64,000 bases of DNA. It comes from Rhodocyclales bacterium. GTDB lineage: Bacteria; Pseudomonadota; Gammaproteobacteria; Burkholderiales; Rhodocyclaceae. The stretch spans positions 109,377 to 173,376 of the forward strand of contig JAQGMG010000029.1 of the NCBI GenBank assembly GCA_028292485.1. Reading direction: 5' to 3'. Shown piece by piece: positions 1-7,366 of this stretch; positions within the stretch are counted from its first letter, which is position 1, and the number at the start of each line of letters is the position of its first letter. The notes below the pieces were generated by a model. The model saw only the letters and a list, made by a program, of their open reading frames with translations, did no database searches and was not told where the DNA came from. The translations under genes and the position numbers were made by a program.

Positions 1-69
1 TAGCGCCAGGACGCAGGCCAGCAGCCGCAGCAGTGGATGGCCCAGGAGGAGGACAGTCGATCTAGCCAA
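1..69 (-). CDS. Partial exported protein (N-terminus only)
   Basis: Only the first 23 codons are in the window; the rest lies before base 1. A TTG start overlaps the end of rsmB by 8 bases, and the reading frame gives a short basic start followed by a Leu/Val/Ala-rich stretch (STVLLLGHPLLRLLACVLAL), which looks like a signal peptide or membrane anchor. In betaproteobacteria the gene after rsmB is often a DUF4390 exported protein next to ntrY/ntrX, and that is my guess from position only. No motif of the mature protein is visible. Confidence 0.4.
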   Translation of the reverse strand, partial: MARSTVLLLGHPLLRLLACVLAL

Positions 70-1453
70 GCTTTTCGAGCAGCGCAAAATAGAAGCCGTC
101 ATGTTCTGGGCCGGGTAGCCAGTGTGCCTCAGGCACGCCGTCACCGAACGCGACGCGTCGGCAGTCGGGGTGGCGGGCAGCAAAGCGGCTGACCTGCAGG
201 CTGTTTTCTTCCGCGAAGATGGAACATGTGACATAAAGCATTTTTCCGCCAACTGCCAGCGTCGGCCACAGTGCATCCAGTATTTCAGCCTGCTGCGTTG
301 CAAATCGCGCAACATCGGCCGATGTGCGCAACCATTTGATGTCCGGGTGGCGTCGCGCCACGCCCGATGCCGAGCAGGGCACGTCAGCCAGGATGCGGTC
401 GAAGGGCTGACCGTCCCACCACGTCTCGCTCTGGCGGCAGTTTGCTGTCTTGACGCTTGCCGACAGCCCGAGGCGTGCGAGCTGCTCTTCGACGCGCCGC
501 GTGCGGGCCGGGTCGGCGTCCAGGGCAGTGACTGCCACGTCGGCGAATTCCAGCATGTGGGCCGCCTTGCCGCCCGGCGCTGCGCAGGCGTCCAGCACGC
601 GCTGGCCGTCGTGCAGATCGAGCAACATCGCCGCCTGCTGTGCGCCCCAGTCCTGCACCGACAAGAGCCCGTCGGCGAAGCCCGGCAAACTGGCTACCGG
701 TACCGGTCTGGTGATGTGCACGGCATAGTCGCCCAAGGCGCGTACATCGTGACCGTCCGCCTTGAGCAGATCGAGCGCCGCAGCGGTGGTGATCTTGCGG
801 CGGTTGATGCGCAGGCTCATCGGCGGATGAGTGTTGGCCGCTGCCAGCTGCGACTGCCATGTTTCGGGCGCTGCCTTGCGCACTTTGTCGATCCACCATT
901 GCGGGTGGCGCAGGCTCGCCTCCTCACTGCCCTCGCATGCCGCAATCAGGCTATCCCATTGGCGTAACGCATTGCGCAACACGCCATTTACGAGCCCCTT
1001 GAGGCCACCACGCGCGATGCGCGCAGACGCCTCGACAGCCTGGTCGACGACAGTGTGCGCAGTGTCGGCGCGCACTTCCAGGCGATGCAGCGCTACGCGC
1101 AGCAGCCCGTCGATGGTCGGTTCGGTGAGAGGCTGCTGCAGCAAGCGCGACAGCATGAATTCGCCTCGTCCGTAGTCGCGCAGCGTGCCGTAGATCATGT
1201 CCTGCGCAGCACCGCGAGTGGCCGGCGGCAGGTCGGGGTAGTGGCGCCACAGGGCGGTCAAGCCATCGTTGAGTGCGTGACCGTTGCGTACATAACCGAC
1301 GGCGTCGCCTGCCACTGTCAGTGCCATTGCCAGCGAATCGACGGGCAGCGGCGAAAGCTCCGGCGTTGCTGTTTGCGATGGACGCCCTGTGCGGGCCGCG
1401 GTGTTTCGTGACGGTGATGTAGAAGGGCGGGTGCCGGGGCGCGACGGACGCAT
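62..1453 (-). CDS. rsmB: 16S rRNA m5C967 methyltransferase RsmB
   Basis: Cytoplasmic SAM-dependent enzyme that methylates C967 of 16S rRNA. From the chosen start it has 463 residues. An N-terminal NusB-like helical domain (about 45-170) is followed by the Rossmann methyltransferase domain. Visible motifs are DACAAPGGK (288-296, SAM loop), VPCSASG with catalytic-pair Cys360, and VTCSIF with Cys410. The usual DAPC reads DVPC here. I chose ATG at 1453 because it overlaps the aroE stop as TGATG, which implies translational coupling. A longer in-frame start at 1522 would lie inside aroE and adds a low-complexity Arg/Ser tail. Family assignment is secure. Confidence 0.93.
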   Translation of the reverse strand: MRPSRPGTRPSTSPSRNTAARTGRPSQTATPELSPLPVDSLAMALTVAGDAVGYVRNGHALNDGLTALWRHYPDLPPATRGAAQDMIYGTLRDYGRGEFMLSRLLQQPLTEPTIDGLLRVALHRLEVRADTAHTVVDQAVEASARIARGGLKGLVNGVLRNALRQWDSLIAACEGSEEASLRHPQWWIDKVRKAAPETWQSQLAAANTHPPMSLRINRRKITTAAALDLLKADGHDVRALGDYAVHITRPVPVASLPGFADGLLSVQDWGAQQAAMLLDLHDGQRVLDACAAPGGKAAHMLEFADVAVTALDADPARTRRVEEQLARLGLSASVKTANCRQSETWWDGQPFDRILADVPCSASGVARRHPDIKWLRTSADVARFATQQAEILDALWPTLAVGGKMLYVTCSIFAEENSLQVSRFAARHPDCRRVAFGDGVPEAHWLPGPEHDGFYFALLEKLG

Positions 1454-2277
1454 CAGGCTGCCCGCAGAGCAGCGATGACAGGGGCTGTGTCGGGACGCAT
1501 GCCGCGCCATAGACAGAAGCATTCCGCGCCTTGCTCCACGACCATGCCCAGCCCATCCGCCGTCAGCAGCACGCCGGCTGCGCGTGCTGCCAGCACGAAG
1601 GCGGTCGCCTCTTTCTTGTAAGCCATGTCGTAGGCCAGAGCGCCCTTGTTCCAGACGTCGGCAGGCAAGGGCGGCACCTCGCCGGTCATGCTCGACGCCG
1701 AGCCGTTGATGACAACGTCAAAGCCGCCGGCAATGTCGGCAAATCCGCCACCAGCCAGAGCAATGCCGTTTGCGTGCTCGCCGAACTGCCGGGCAAGTTC
1801 GACCGCAGACGAAGCGGTGCGATTGGCGATGAAGATTTCAGCCGGCTCTTCAGCAAGCATCGGCACCAAGGCCCCGCGTACAGCGCCGCCTGCGCCGAGC
1901 ACTAACACACGTTTGCCGGCAAGGCTGAAACCCAGGTTGTGGGTGATGTCGCGCACGATGCCGAAACCGTCGGTGTTGTCGCCGAGAATCGAGCCGTCGG
2001 CGCGGAAAGTGAACATGTTCAGCGCGCCCGCCGCACGGCCCCGTGGCGTGATCTCATCGGCCAGCTCGAAGGCCTCCAGTTTGAATGGCATGGTGATGTT
2101 CATGCCCAGGCCGCCGGATTGCTGGAACGCACGTACCGCTTCCACGAAGCCATTCATCGGCCCGAGAATCGCGCCGTACTCTATGTCCTGCCCGCACTGC
2201 TGGGCAAAGGCCGTCTGCAAGGCGGGAGATTTGGCTTGGGCAATCGGGTTGCCGATGATGGCGTAGCGGTCGGTCAT
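1453..2277 (-). CDS. aroE: Shikimate dehydrogenase family protein (AroE-like)
   Basis: 274 residues, the usual length for AroE, which reduces 3-dehydroshikimate with NADPH in the chorismate pathway. The catalytic lysine sits in NITMPFK, the shikimate-binding Asp in DNTDG, and the dinucleotide loop is VLGAGGAVRGA followed by NRT. The substrate-binding SxS of textbook AroE (SKSP) reads AKSP, so the first serine is lost, as in some AroE paralogues. The start is the ATG at 2277, preceded by AAGGAAC; an upstream in-frame ATG at 2340 has no ribosome site. It is coupled to rsmB through TGATG. It could be the main AroE or a paralogue with other substrate use; see findings. Confidence 0.82.
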   Translation of the reverse strand: MTDRYAIIGNPIAQAKSPALQTAFAQQCGQDIEYGAILGPMNGFVEAVRAFQQSGGLGMNITMPFKLEAFELADEITPRGRAAGALNMFTFRADGSILGDNTDGFGIVRDITHNLGFSLAGKRVLVLGAGGAVRGALVPMLAEEPAEIFIANRTASSAVELARQFGEHANGIALAGGGFADIAGGFDVVINGSASSMTGEVPPLPADVWNKGALAYDMAYKKEATAFVLAARAAGVLLTADGLGMVVEQGAECFCLWRGMRPDTAPVIAALRAA

Positions 2278-2345
2278 GAACTGTTCCTTGGTGCGGGGGA
2301 CGCATATTGTAGGGCGGAAGCCCGCAGGGCGTTCCGCCAACCCGT

Positions 2346-2903
2346 CTAAACGATCAGCACCAGTAGCCCGAGCACGACAAAAACAACAGCACAGACTGCA
2401 TGTACCGCCTTGATCGGCACGCGTCGCGTGAGCTTGTCGCCGAGAAAAACGACCGGCACATTGGCCAGCATCATGCCGAGCGTCGTGCCTGCCACCACCG
2501 GAAGGAGCGCGTGGTACCTGGCTGCGAGGGCAATGGTGGCAATCTGCGTCTTGTCGCCCATTTCCGCGAGGAAGAAGGCCAGAACAGTGGTGCCGAAGAC
2601 GCCGAATCGCAGGGCTTTGGGTTCAGCGTTTTCGTCGAGCCTGTCCGGCACCATGATCCAGACCGCCATGCCGATGAAAGACGCCGCCAGCAGCCAGCGC
2701 AGCACGTCCGGGTTCAGCACACGCGTGATCCACGCCCCTGCCGCACCTGCTCCGGCGTGATTGACCAGTGTTGCTGCAAGAATGCCCCAGACGATAGGCC
2801 ACGGCTTGCGGAAGCGTGCGGCCAGAACGAGGGCGAGCAGCTGTGTCTTGTCGCCCATTTCAGCGAGGGCGACGATGCCGGTCGAGACGAGGAAGGCTTC
2901 CAT
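2346..2903 (-). CDS. TMEM165/GDT1 (UPF0016) family Mn2+ exporter
   Basis: A 185-residue inner-membrane protein with six predicted membrane segments in two repeated halves, each carrying the family signature EMGDKTQ (in LAEMGDKTQL near the N-terminus and LAEMGDKTQI in the second half). Known bacterial members export manganese. The start at ATG 2903 gives the normal family N-terminus; the longer in-frame start at 2993 would translate riboswitch sequence. A yybP-ykoY manganese riboswitch lies directly upstream, which strongly supports the transport role. The gene ends 69 bases before the aroE start, so read-through is possible. Confidence 0.9.
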   Translation of the reverse strand: MEAFLVSTGIVALAEMGDKTQLLALVLAARFRKPWPIVWGILAATLVNHAGAGAAGAWITRVLNPDVLRWLLAASFIGMAVWIMVPDRLDENAEPKALRFGVFGTTVLAFFLAEMGDKTQIATIALAARYHALLPVVAGTTLGMMLANVPVVFLGDKLTRRVPIKAVHAVCAVVFVVLGLLVLIV

Positions 2904-2954
2904 TTGATGACTCCGCGGGCCGGCTGTGAACGAAACGATGACTGCCTCAGCCAG

Positions 2955-3115
2955 CCGACCCGTCGGCGCCGAAGCAGTCAAAAGTCTCGCCAAACGTCGC
3001 GCCGGCTTGCACCGCGTTGCACGTCACCTGCACCATGGGCCGGCTTTGCGCCGACGCCAAGTCTGTTGATGCAGGTCCCCCTTGAGAAGGAGGCTACTCC
3101 CTGATGACGGGGCGG
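2955..3115 (-). promoter_or_regulatory. yybP-ykoY manganese riboswitch
   Basis: Read on the minus strand, the leader of the TMEM165-type gene contains AGGGAGUAGCCUCC, then GCAUCAACAGACUUGG, and later GGCGAGACUUUUGACUGC. These are the conserved blocks of the yybP-ykoY aptamer: the GGGAGUAG-type loop, the CAUCAACAGACUUGG segment seen in beta- and gammaproteobacterial copies, and the closing AGAC-UUU block. The family binds Mn2+ and turns on exporters. The span given is approximate. About 50 bases of leader remain before the start codon and would form the expression platform. Confidence 0.85.
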
Positions 3116-3217
3116 ATTTTATCCTCTTTTGGATAACAGCCGGCACACGCACAACTTGTATTTGCGCAAAATTGACAGGATATTGCACACACGCGAATCC
3201 AAAACGGGCCACGCACC

Positions 3218-3445
3218 ATGCACACAGTCACGCTCATTGCGGCAGAAGACGGTACCGCACTCGTTTTGCCTAGTGCCGTGTGCGAACGTTTGAATCTAAA
3301 GCCTGGTGATGATGTTTTGTTAAGCGTTGAGGGCGGCAGTCTGAAGTTGCAGGCCATCAATGCCGAGACGGCTGTGCAGATTCGTGCAGGGCTGGAAATC
3401 ATGGCAGGGCGCAGCGAGGTATTGCGAGCGCTGGCGAAGGATTGA
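3218..3445 (+). CDS. AbrB/MazE-type antitoxin-like DNA-binding protein
   Basis: 75 residues. The N-terminal half fits the swapped-hairpin AbrB/SpoVT fold: a strand with LVLPSAVCERLNLKPGDDV and then VLLSVEGGSLKLQ, the common antitoxin pattern of a Pro before the helix and KPGD in the turn. The C-terminal half is helical and would bind a toxin. No toxin gene follows: the next 200 bases have no ORF with a recognisable domain, so this looks like an orphan antitoxin. It could also be a free-standing transcription regulator. Confidence 0.75.
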   Translation: MHTVTLIAAEDGTALVLPSAVCERLNLKPGDDVLLSVEGGSLKLQAINAETAVQIRAGLEIMAGRSEVLRALAKD

Positions 3446-3648
3446 GCCTCAAGCCCAGGCGGTTGTTCTTGACCCATCGCGCGGCTTCGCGTTTGGTCCG
3501 TAGCTCAGGCCACCCACCGCTAACAATCATTGCCGCATCTGCCCGGTCGTTGTATGCCGACTACATCAGCCCTGCCTGACGCCCCGCATTTGACTTTGGC
3601 TCCTTATTTCGACCACAATAAAGTATCTTTTTGGGTTTGTGAGGTGAC

Positions 3649-3948
3649 ATGGAACATTTGCTGGCGGGGCGTTCGGTAAGCATTACTGAACTCAAACGCA
3701 GCCCAAGCGCTGTGCTGGAAGCGGCCGGCGATGAGCCGGTGGCCGTGCTCAATCACAACCGGCCGGCGGCGTATCTGCTTTCGGAAGCGGCCTATCTACG
3801 ACTGCTGAATCAAGTGAAAGCCGCCGAGATTCGCGAGGCCATTGCGGCAAGCCGGAATGATCCACGCCCGGCGATAGCAGGTGATGCGGTTTTTGCAGAA
3901 CTGGATGCAGCCATTGAGCAGGTAGCTACTGAACAACAGAATCGCTGA
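3649..3948 (+). CDS. Phd/YefM-family antitoxin
   Basis: 99 residues with the Phd/YefM N-terminus: SVSITELKRSPSAVLEAAG (11-29), then EPVAVLNHNRPAAYLLS, the classic DNA-binding and dimer fold. The C-terminal helix-rich tail (about 60-99) should wrap the toxin. The stop codon overlaps the start of the RelE/ParE gene as TGATG, the usual antitoxin-first arrangement with translational coupling. Such pairs repress their own promoter. Confidence 0.9.
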   Translation: MEHLLAGRSVSITELKRSPSAVLEAAGDEPVAVLNHNRPAAYLLSEAAYLRLLNQVKAAEIREAIAASRNDPRPAIAGDAVFAELDAAIEQVATEQQNR

Positions 3949-4268
3949 TGGCAGGCAAAGTGATGGTGCGTTTTGCGGCACTGGCGCGAGACGACTTGCT
4001 GGAGATTGCGCGCTATATCGCTCGCGACAATCCCGCGCGTGCGCGAAGCTTTGTGGTGGAGCTGCGCGATCAGTGCGACTTGCTGGCAAAGCATCCGGGC
4101 ATCGGCGTTGCCCGTTCAGAATATGGAGAGGGTCTGCGCATGCTGCCGCACGGTCGTTATCTGAATTTCTTCTCAATCATTGCGCAGGATGTATTGATCG
4201 AGCGTGTGCTGCACAGCGCCCGAGACGTAAATGCCTTGTTTACGCCCGGTGAAGATTCATCGGGCTAA
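3948..4268 (+). CDS. RelE/ParE-superfamily toxin
   Basis: 106 residues. The protein shows the compact RelE/ParE fold: two N-terminal helices with [19 protein letters not shown], a middle region with HPGIG, and a C-terminal part with GRYLNFF and [10 protein letters not shown]. The RVLH and ARD pattern is closest to ParE, which poisons gyrase, rather than the RelE ribonucleases; the choice between them is an inference. A second ATG six codons in, after GGCAAAG, could be the real start. The gene overlaps lgt by 4 bases tail to tail. Confidence 0.88.
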   Translation: MAGKVMVRFAALARDDLLEIARYIARDNPARARSFVVELRDQCDLLAKHPGIGVARSEYGEGLRMLPHGRYLNFFSIIAQDVLIERVLHSARDVNALFTPGEDSSG

Positions 4269-5161
4269 TTACCCGACCCTTGCTTCTCACGCTTGCGGTG
4301 CGCCCATATCCACAAGCCGATGCCGGCAATGATCATTGGCAGGCTCAGCAACTGACCCATCGATAGATTGAAGGCGAGCAGACCGAGGAAGTTGTCGGGC
4401 TCGCGGCCGTATTCGGCGATGAAGCGGAACGCGCCGTAACCGATCAGAAAGAGCGCCGAGGTCGCCATCAGCGGCCGTGGTTTGCGGCTGTACAGCCACA
4501 GGATCAGGAACAAGGTCAGCCCTTCCAGGGCGAACTGGTAGAGCTGAGACGGGTGGCGCGGCAGGGCGAGGTACTGGAGATGGTCGAACTTGTCGATGTA
4601 GGCGGTAAGCAATGGCTGCAGGGCAGGATCGGCCTGCACCGCTGCCATGTCTTCGGCGCGGGCCTGCGGGAACAGCATGGCCCATGGCGCGCTGGGCGAA
4701 GCAATGCGGCCCCACAACTCACCGTTGATGAAATTGCCCATGCGACCAGCTGCCAACCCGGTCGGTACCAGCGGCGCAACAAAATCTGCGATCTGCCAGA
4801 AGCCGCGCTTGCTCTTGCGGCCGAATAGCCACAGCGCGACGAGCACGCCGATGAAGCCACCATGAAAGCTCATGCCGCCCTGCCAGATGTAGGCAATCTC
4901 TATCGGGTGGGCAAGGTAATAGCTCAGTTTGTAGAACACGACGTAACCGAGCCGGCCACCCAGCACCACGCCCAATGCGCCGTAAAAAAGCAGGTCGTCC
5001 ACGTCGCTCGGCACCCAGCCCGACAGCAGGTTTTTTCTTGCCCGATATTTCCCGAGCGCCACGAACAGCAGGAAGGCCACGAGATACATGAGGCCATACC
5101 AGCGGATGTGCAGCGGGCCGAGGGAAAGCGCAGTCGGATCGAACTGTGGGTGGACGAGCAT
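4265..5161 (-). CDS. lgt: Prolipoprotein diacylglyceryl transferase Lgt
   Basis: Inner-membrane enzyme that moves diacylglycerol from phosphatidylglycerol to the lipobox cysteine of prolipoproteins. 298 residues with seven or so membrane segments. The Lgt signature [14 protein letters not shown] is at 140-152, the conserved His is in SFHGG at 100, and the essential N-terminal Tyr is in RWYGLMY near 22. HPSQLYQ is also present. Start ATG 5161 gives the expected N-terminus. It is divergent from ilvD with only 97 bases between, an arrangement common in betaproteobacteria. Confidence 0.96.
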   Translation of the reverse strand: MLVHPQFDPTALSLGPLHIRWYGLMYLVAFLLFVALGKYRARKNLLSGWVPSDVDDLLFYGALGVVLGGRLGYVVFYKLSYYLAHPIEIAYIWQGGMSFHGGFIGVLVALWLFGRKSKRGFWQIADFVAPLVPTGLAAGRMGNFINGELWGRIASPSAPWAMLFPQARAEDMAAVQADPALQPLLTAYIDKFDHLQYLALPRHPSQLYQFALEGLTLFLILWLYSRKPRPLMATSALFLIGYGAFRFIAEYGREPDNFLGLLAFNLSMGQLLSLPMIIAGIGLWIWAHRKREKQGSGN

Positions 5162-5186
5162 AGGGGTGGCGGCAGGCTTGGGCTAG

Positions 5187-5202
5187 AATTGAGGGCTCAA
5201 TT
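5187..5202. promoter_or_regulatory. Perfect palindrome between lgt and ilvD (candidate operator)
   Basis: AATTGAGGGCTCAATT is a perfect 16-base inverted repeat (7-base arms, 2-base centre) in the 97-base divergent spacer. It overlaps TAGAAT, a possible -10 box for ilvD at 5184-5189. This would suit a repressor controlling either or both genes. No regulator is identified. Confidence 0.4.
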
Positions 5203-5258
5203 GAACCACATCATCATGCCGCGCTGTTTCCTGCGATCGGCATGAACCGGAGATTCCT

Positions 5259-7115
5259 ATGCCGCACTACCGTTCCCGCACCACTACCCACGGCCGCAAC
5301 ATGGCAGGGGCCCGCGCGCTGTGGCGCGCCACGGGCATGAAGGATGGCGATTTCGGCAAGCCCATCATTGCGGTGGTCAACAGCTTCACGCAGTTCGTGC
5401 CGGGCCATGTGCACTTGAAGGATCTGGGCCAGATGGTGGCACGCGAGATCGAAGCCGCCGGCGGTGTCGCCAAGGAGTTCCATACGATTGCCGTCGATGA
5501 CGGCATCGCCATGGGCCACGGCGGCATGCTGTATTCGCTGCCCTCGCGCGAGCTGATTGCCGATTCCGTCGAGTACATGGTCAATGCCCACTGTGCCGAT
5601 GCGATGGTGTGCATATCCAACTGCGACAAGATCACCCCGGGCATGTTGATGGCCGCCTTGCGGCTGAATATTCCGGCGGTTTTCGTATCTGGCGGACCGA
5701 TGGAGGCAGGCAAGGTCAAGTCGGCCGATGGCACGCAGGTCATCAAGCTCGATCTCGTCGATGCCATGGTCAAGGCGGCAGACAAGAACGTCTCCGATGC
5801 CGACGTGGCGGCCATCGAAAGCGCGGCATGCCCTACCTGTGGTTCGTGTTCCGGCATGTTCACCGCCAACTCCATGAACTGCCTGACCGAGGCGCTGGGC
5901 TTGTCCCTGCCGGGTAACGGCACGGTGGTGGCGACCCACGCCGACCGCAAGCATCTGTTCCTGCGTGCAGGCCGGACCGTGGTCGAGCTGTGCAAGCGCT
6001 ACTACGAGCAGGATGATGAAACGGTGCTGCCGCGCTCGATCGCGACGTATGCCGCTTTTGAAAACGCGGTCAGCCTGGACGTTGCCATGGGCGGCTCCAC
6101 CAATACCGTTTTGCATCTGCTTGCTGCGGCCAGCGAAGCCAAGGTCGATTTCAAGATGAAGGACATCGATCGCATTTCGCGCAAGGTGCCCTGCCTGTGC
6201 AAAGTCGCGCCAGCGACCGACAAATTCCACATTGAAGACGTGCATCGCGCTGGCGGCGTGATCGGCATCCTGGCCGAGCTCGACCGTGGCGGCCTGATCA
6301 ATCGCGACACCTACACGGTGCATACCAAGACACTGGGCGAGGCGCTGCATACCTGGGACGTGATGCATGCGCACGACAATCATGTCTTCGACTTCTACCG
6401 CGCAGCGCCCGGTGGCGTGCCGACACAGATCGCATTCAGCCAGGATCGGCGTTTCAACGAACTGGACCTGGATCGCACGCACGGCTGTATCCGCGATGTC
6501 GCCAACGCCTATTCCCAGGATGGCGGGCTGGCCGTGCTCTATGGCAACATCGCCGAGAACGGCTGCATCGTGAAGACTGCCGGTGTCGACGAGTCGATCT
6601 GGAAATTCAGCGGCACGGCGCGTGTCTATGAAAGCCAGGACGAGGCTGTCGAAGCCATTCTCGGCAACGAAGTAGTCGCGGGCGATGTCGTCGTGATCCG
6701 TTACGAGGGCCCGAAGGGCGGCCCCGGCATGCAGGAGATGCTTTACCCGACTTCGTATCTGAAGTCGCAAGGCCTAGGCAAGCAATGCGCTCTGCTGACC
6801 GACGGACGTTTTTCTGGTGGTACATCAGGCCTGTCGATTGGCCACGCCTCACCGGAAGCGGCAATGGGCGGAGCGATTGCGCTGATCGAAAATGGCGACA
6901 CCATCGAGATCGACATCCCGAACCGTTCGATCAAGCTGGCCATTTCTGACGCAGAGTTGAGCAGCCGTCGTGCCAACATGAATGCACGCGGTGCTGAAGG
7001 CTGGAAGCCTGCCAACCGTGTGCGCTATGTCTCGGCAGCGTTGCAAGCCTACGCGGCACTCACTACCAGTGCCGATACCGGCGCAGTGAGAGATGTAACG
7101 CAAGTCCAGCGTTAA
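5259..7115 (+). CDS. ilvD: Dihydroxy-acid dehydratase IlvD
   Basis: Iron-sulfur enzyme of branched-chain amino acid synthesis; it dehydrates 2,3-dihydroxy-isovalerate and 2,3-dihydroxy-3-methylvalerate. 618 residues, matching the long enterobacterial-type enzyme. Cluster cysteines are in [11 protein letters not shown] (Cys122) and [10 protein letters not shown] (191-197). The C-terminal domain has [14 protein letters not shown]. The ribosome site GGAG lies 8 bases before ATG 5259. It stands alone on the plus strand and ends in a strong terminator. Confidence 0.97.
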   Translation: MPHYRSRTTTHGRNMAGARALWRATGMKDGDFGKPIIAVVNSFTQFVPGHVHLKDLGQMVAREIEAAGGVAKEFHTIAVDDGIAMGHGGMLYSLPSRELIADSVEYMVNAHCADAMVCISNCDKITPGMLMAALRLNIPAVFVSGGPMEAGKVKSADGTQVIKLDLVDAMVKAADKNVSDADVAAIESAACPTCGSCSGMFTANSMNCLTEALGLSLPGNGTVVATHADRKHLFLRAGRTVVELCKRYYEQDDETVLPRSIATYAAFENAVSLDVAMGGSTNTVLHLLAAASEAKVDFKMKDIDRISRKVPCLCKVAPATDKFHIEDVHRAGGVIGILAELDRGGLINRDTYTVHTKTLGEALHTWDVMHAHDNHVFDFYRAAPGGVPTQIAFSQDRRFNELDLDRTHGCIRDVANAYSQDGGLAVLYGNIAENGCIVKTAGVDESIWKFSGTARVYESQDEAVEAILGNEVVAGDVVVIRYEGPKGGPGMQEMLYPTSYLKSQGLGKQCALLTDGRFSGGTSGLSIGHASPEAAMGGAIALIENGDTIEIDIPNRSIKLAISDAELSSRRANMNARGAEGWKPANRVRYVSAALQAYAALTTSADTGAVRDVTQVQR

Positions 7116-7131
7116 ATCCGTCACACCCGGG

Positions 7132-7164
7132 CAGGGCGCCAAACCCCGGTTTGGCGCCCTGTTT
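7132..7164 (+). terminator. Rho-independent terminator after ilvD
   Basis: CAGGGCGCCAAACC pairs perfectly with GGTTTGGCGCCCTG (14 base pairs, 7132-7145 with 7148-7161), followed by TTT. It starts 17 bases after the ilvD stop. Confidence 0.85.
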
Positions 7165-7366
7165 GCATTCCGTGGAGCGAATCTGCGTGCTCCTGTGCCG
7201 CGTCCGTACTCGGTCGCAGCAGTCGTTTGCCTGCAAGCCCTGCTCACCCTGCGGACCTTGTTTGTGCCGCCGTTGACCCTCAAGGAGACAGTGATACCCG
7301 AACTGGCGTCCAGGCTGGTCGGGATCACCTTGAGTGGACGCAAGAGCGGCTAAGCAGAAAAGCACA

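Noticed and set aside
3401..3530. 43-codon minus-strand frame between the AbrB-like gene and the Phd gene
   Set aside because: Contains a basic helical stretch (ELRTKREAARWVKNNR) but is too short and overlaps the 3' end of the AbrB-like gene; no ribosome site.
5214..6770. 518-codon minus-strand frame opposite ilvD
   Set aside because: It is the antisense of a clear ilvD. High GC leaves few stops in the opposite frame, and it has no ribosome site or domain.
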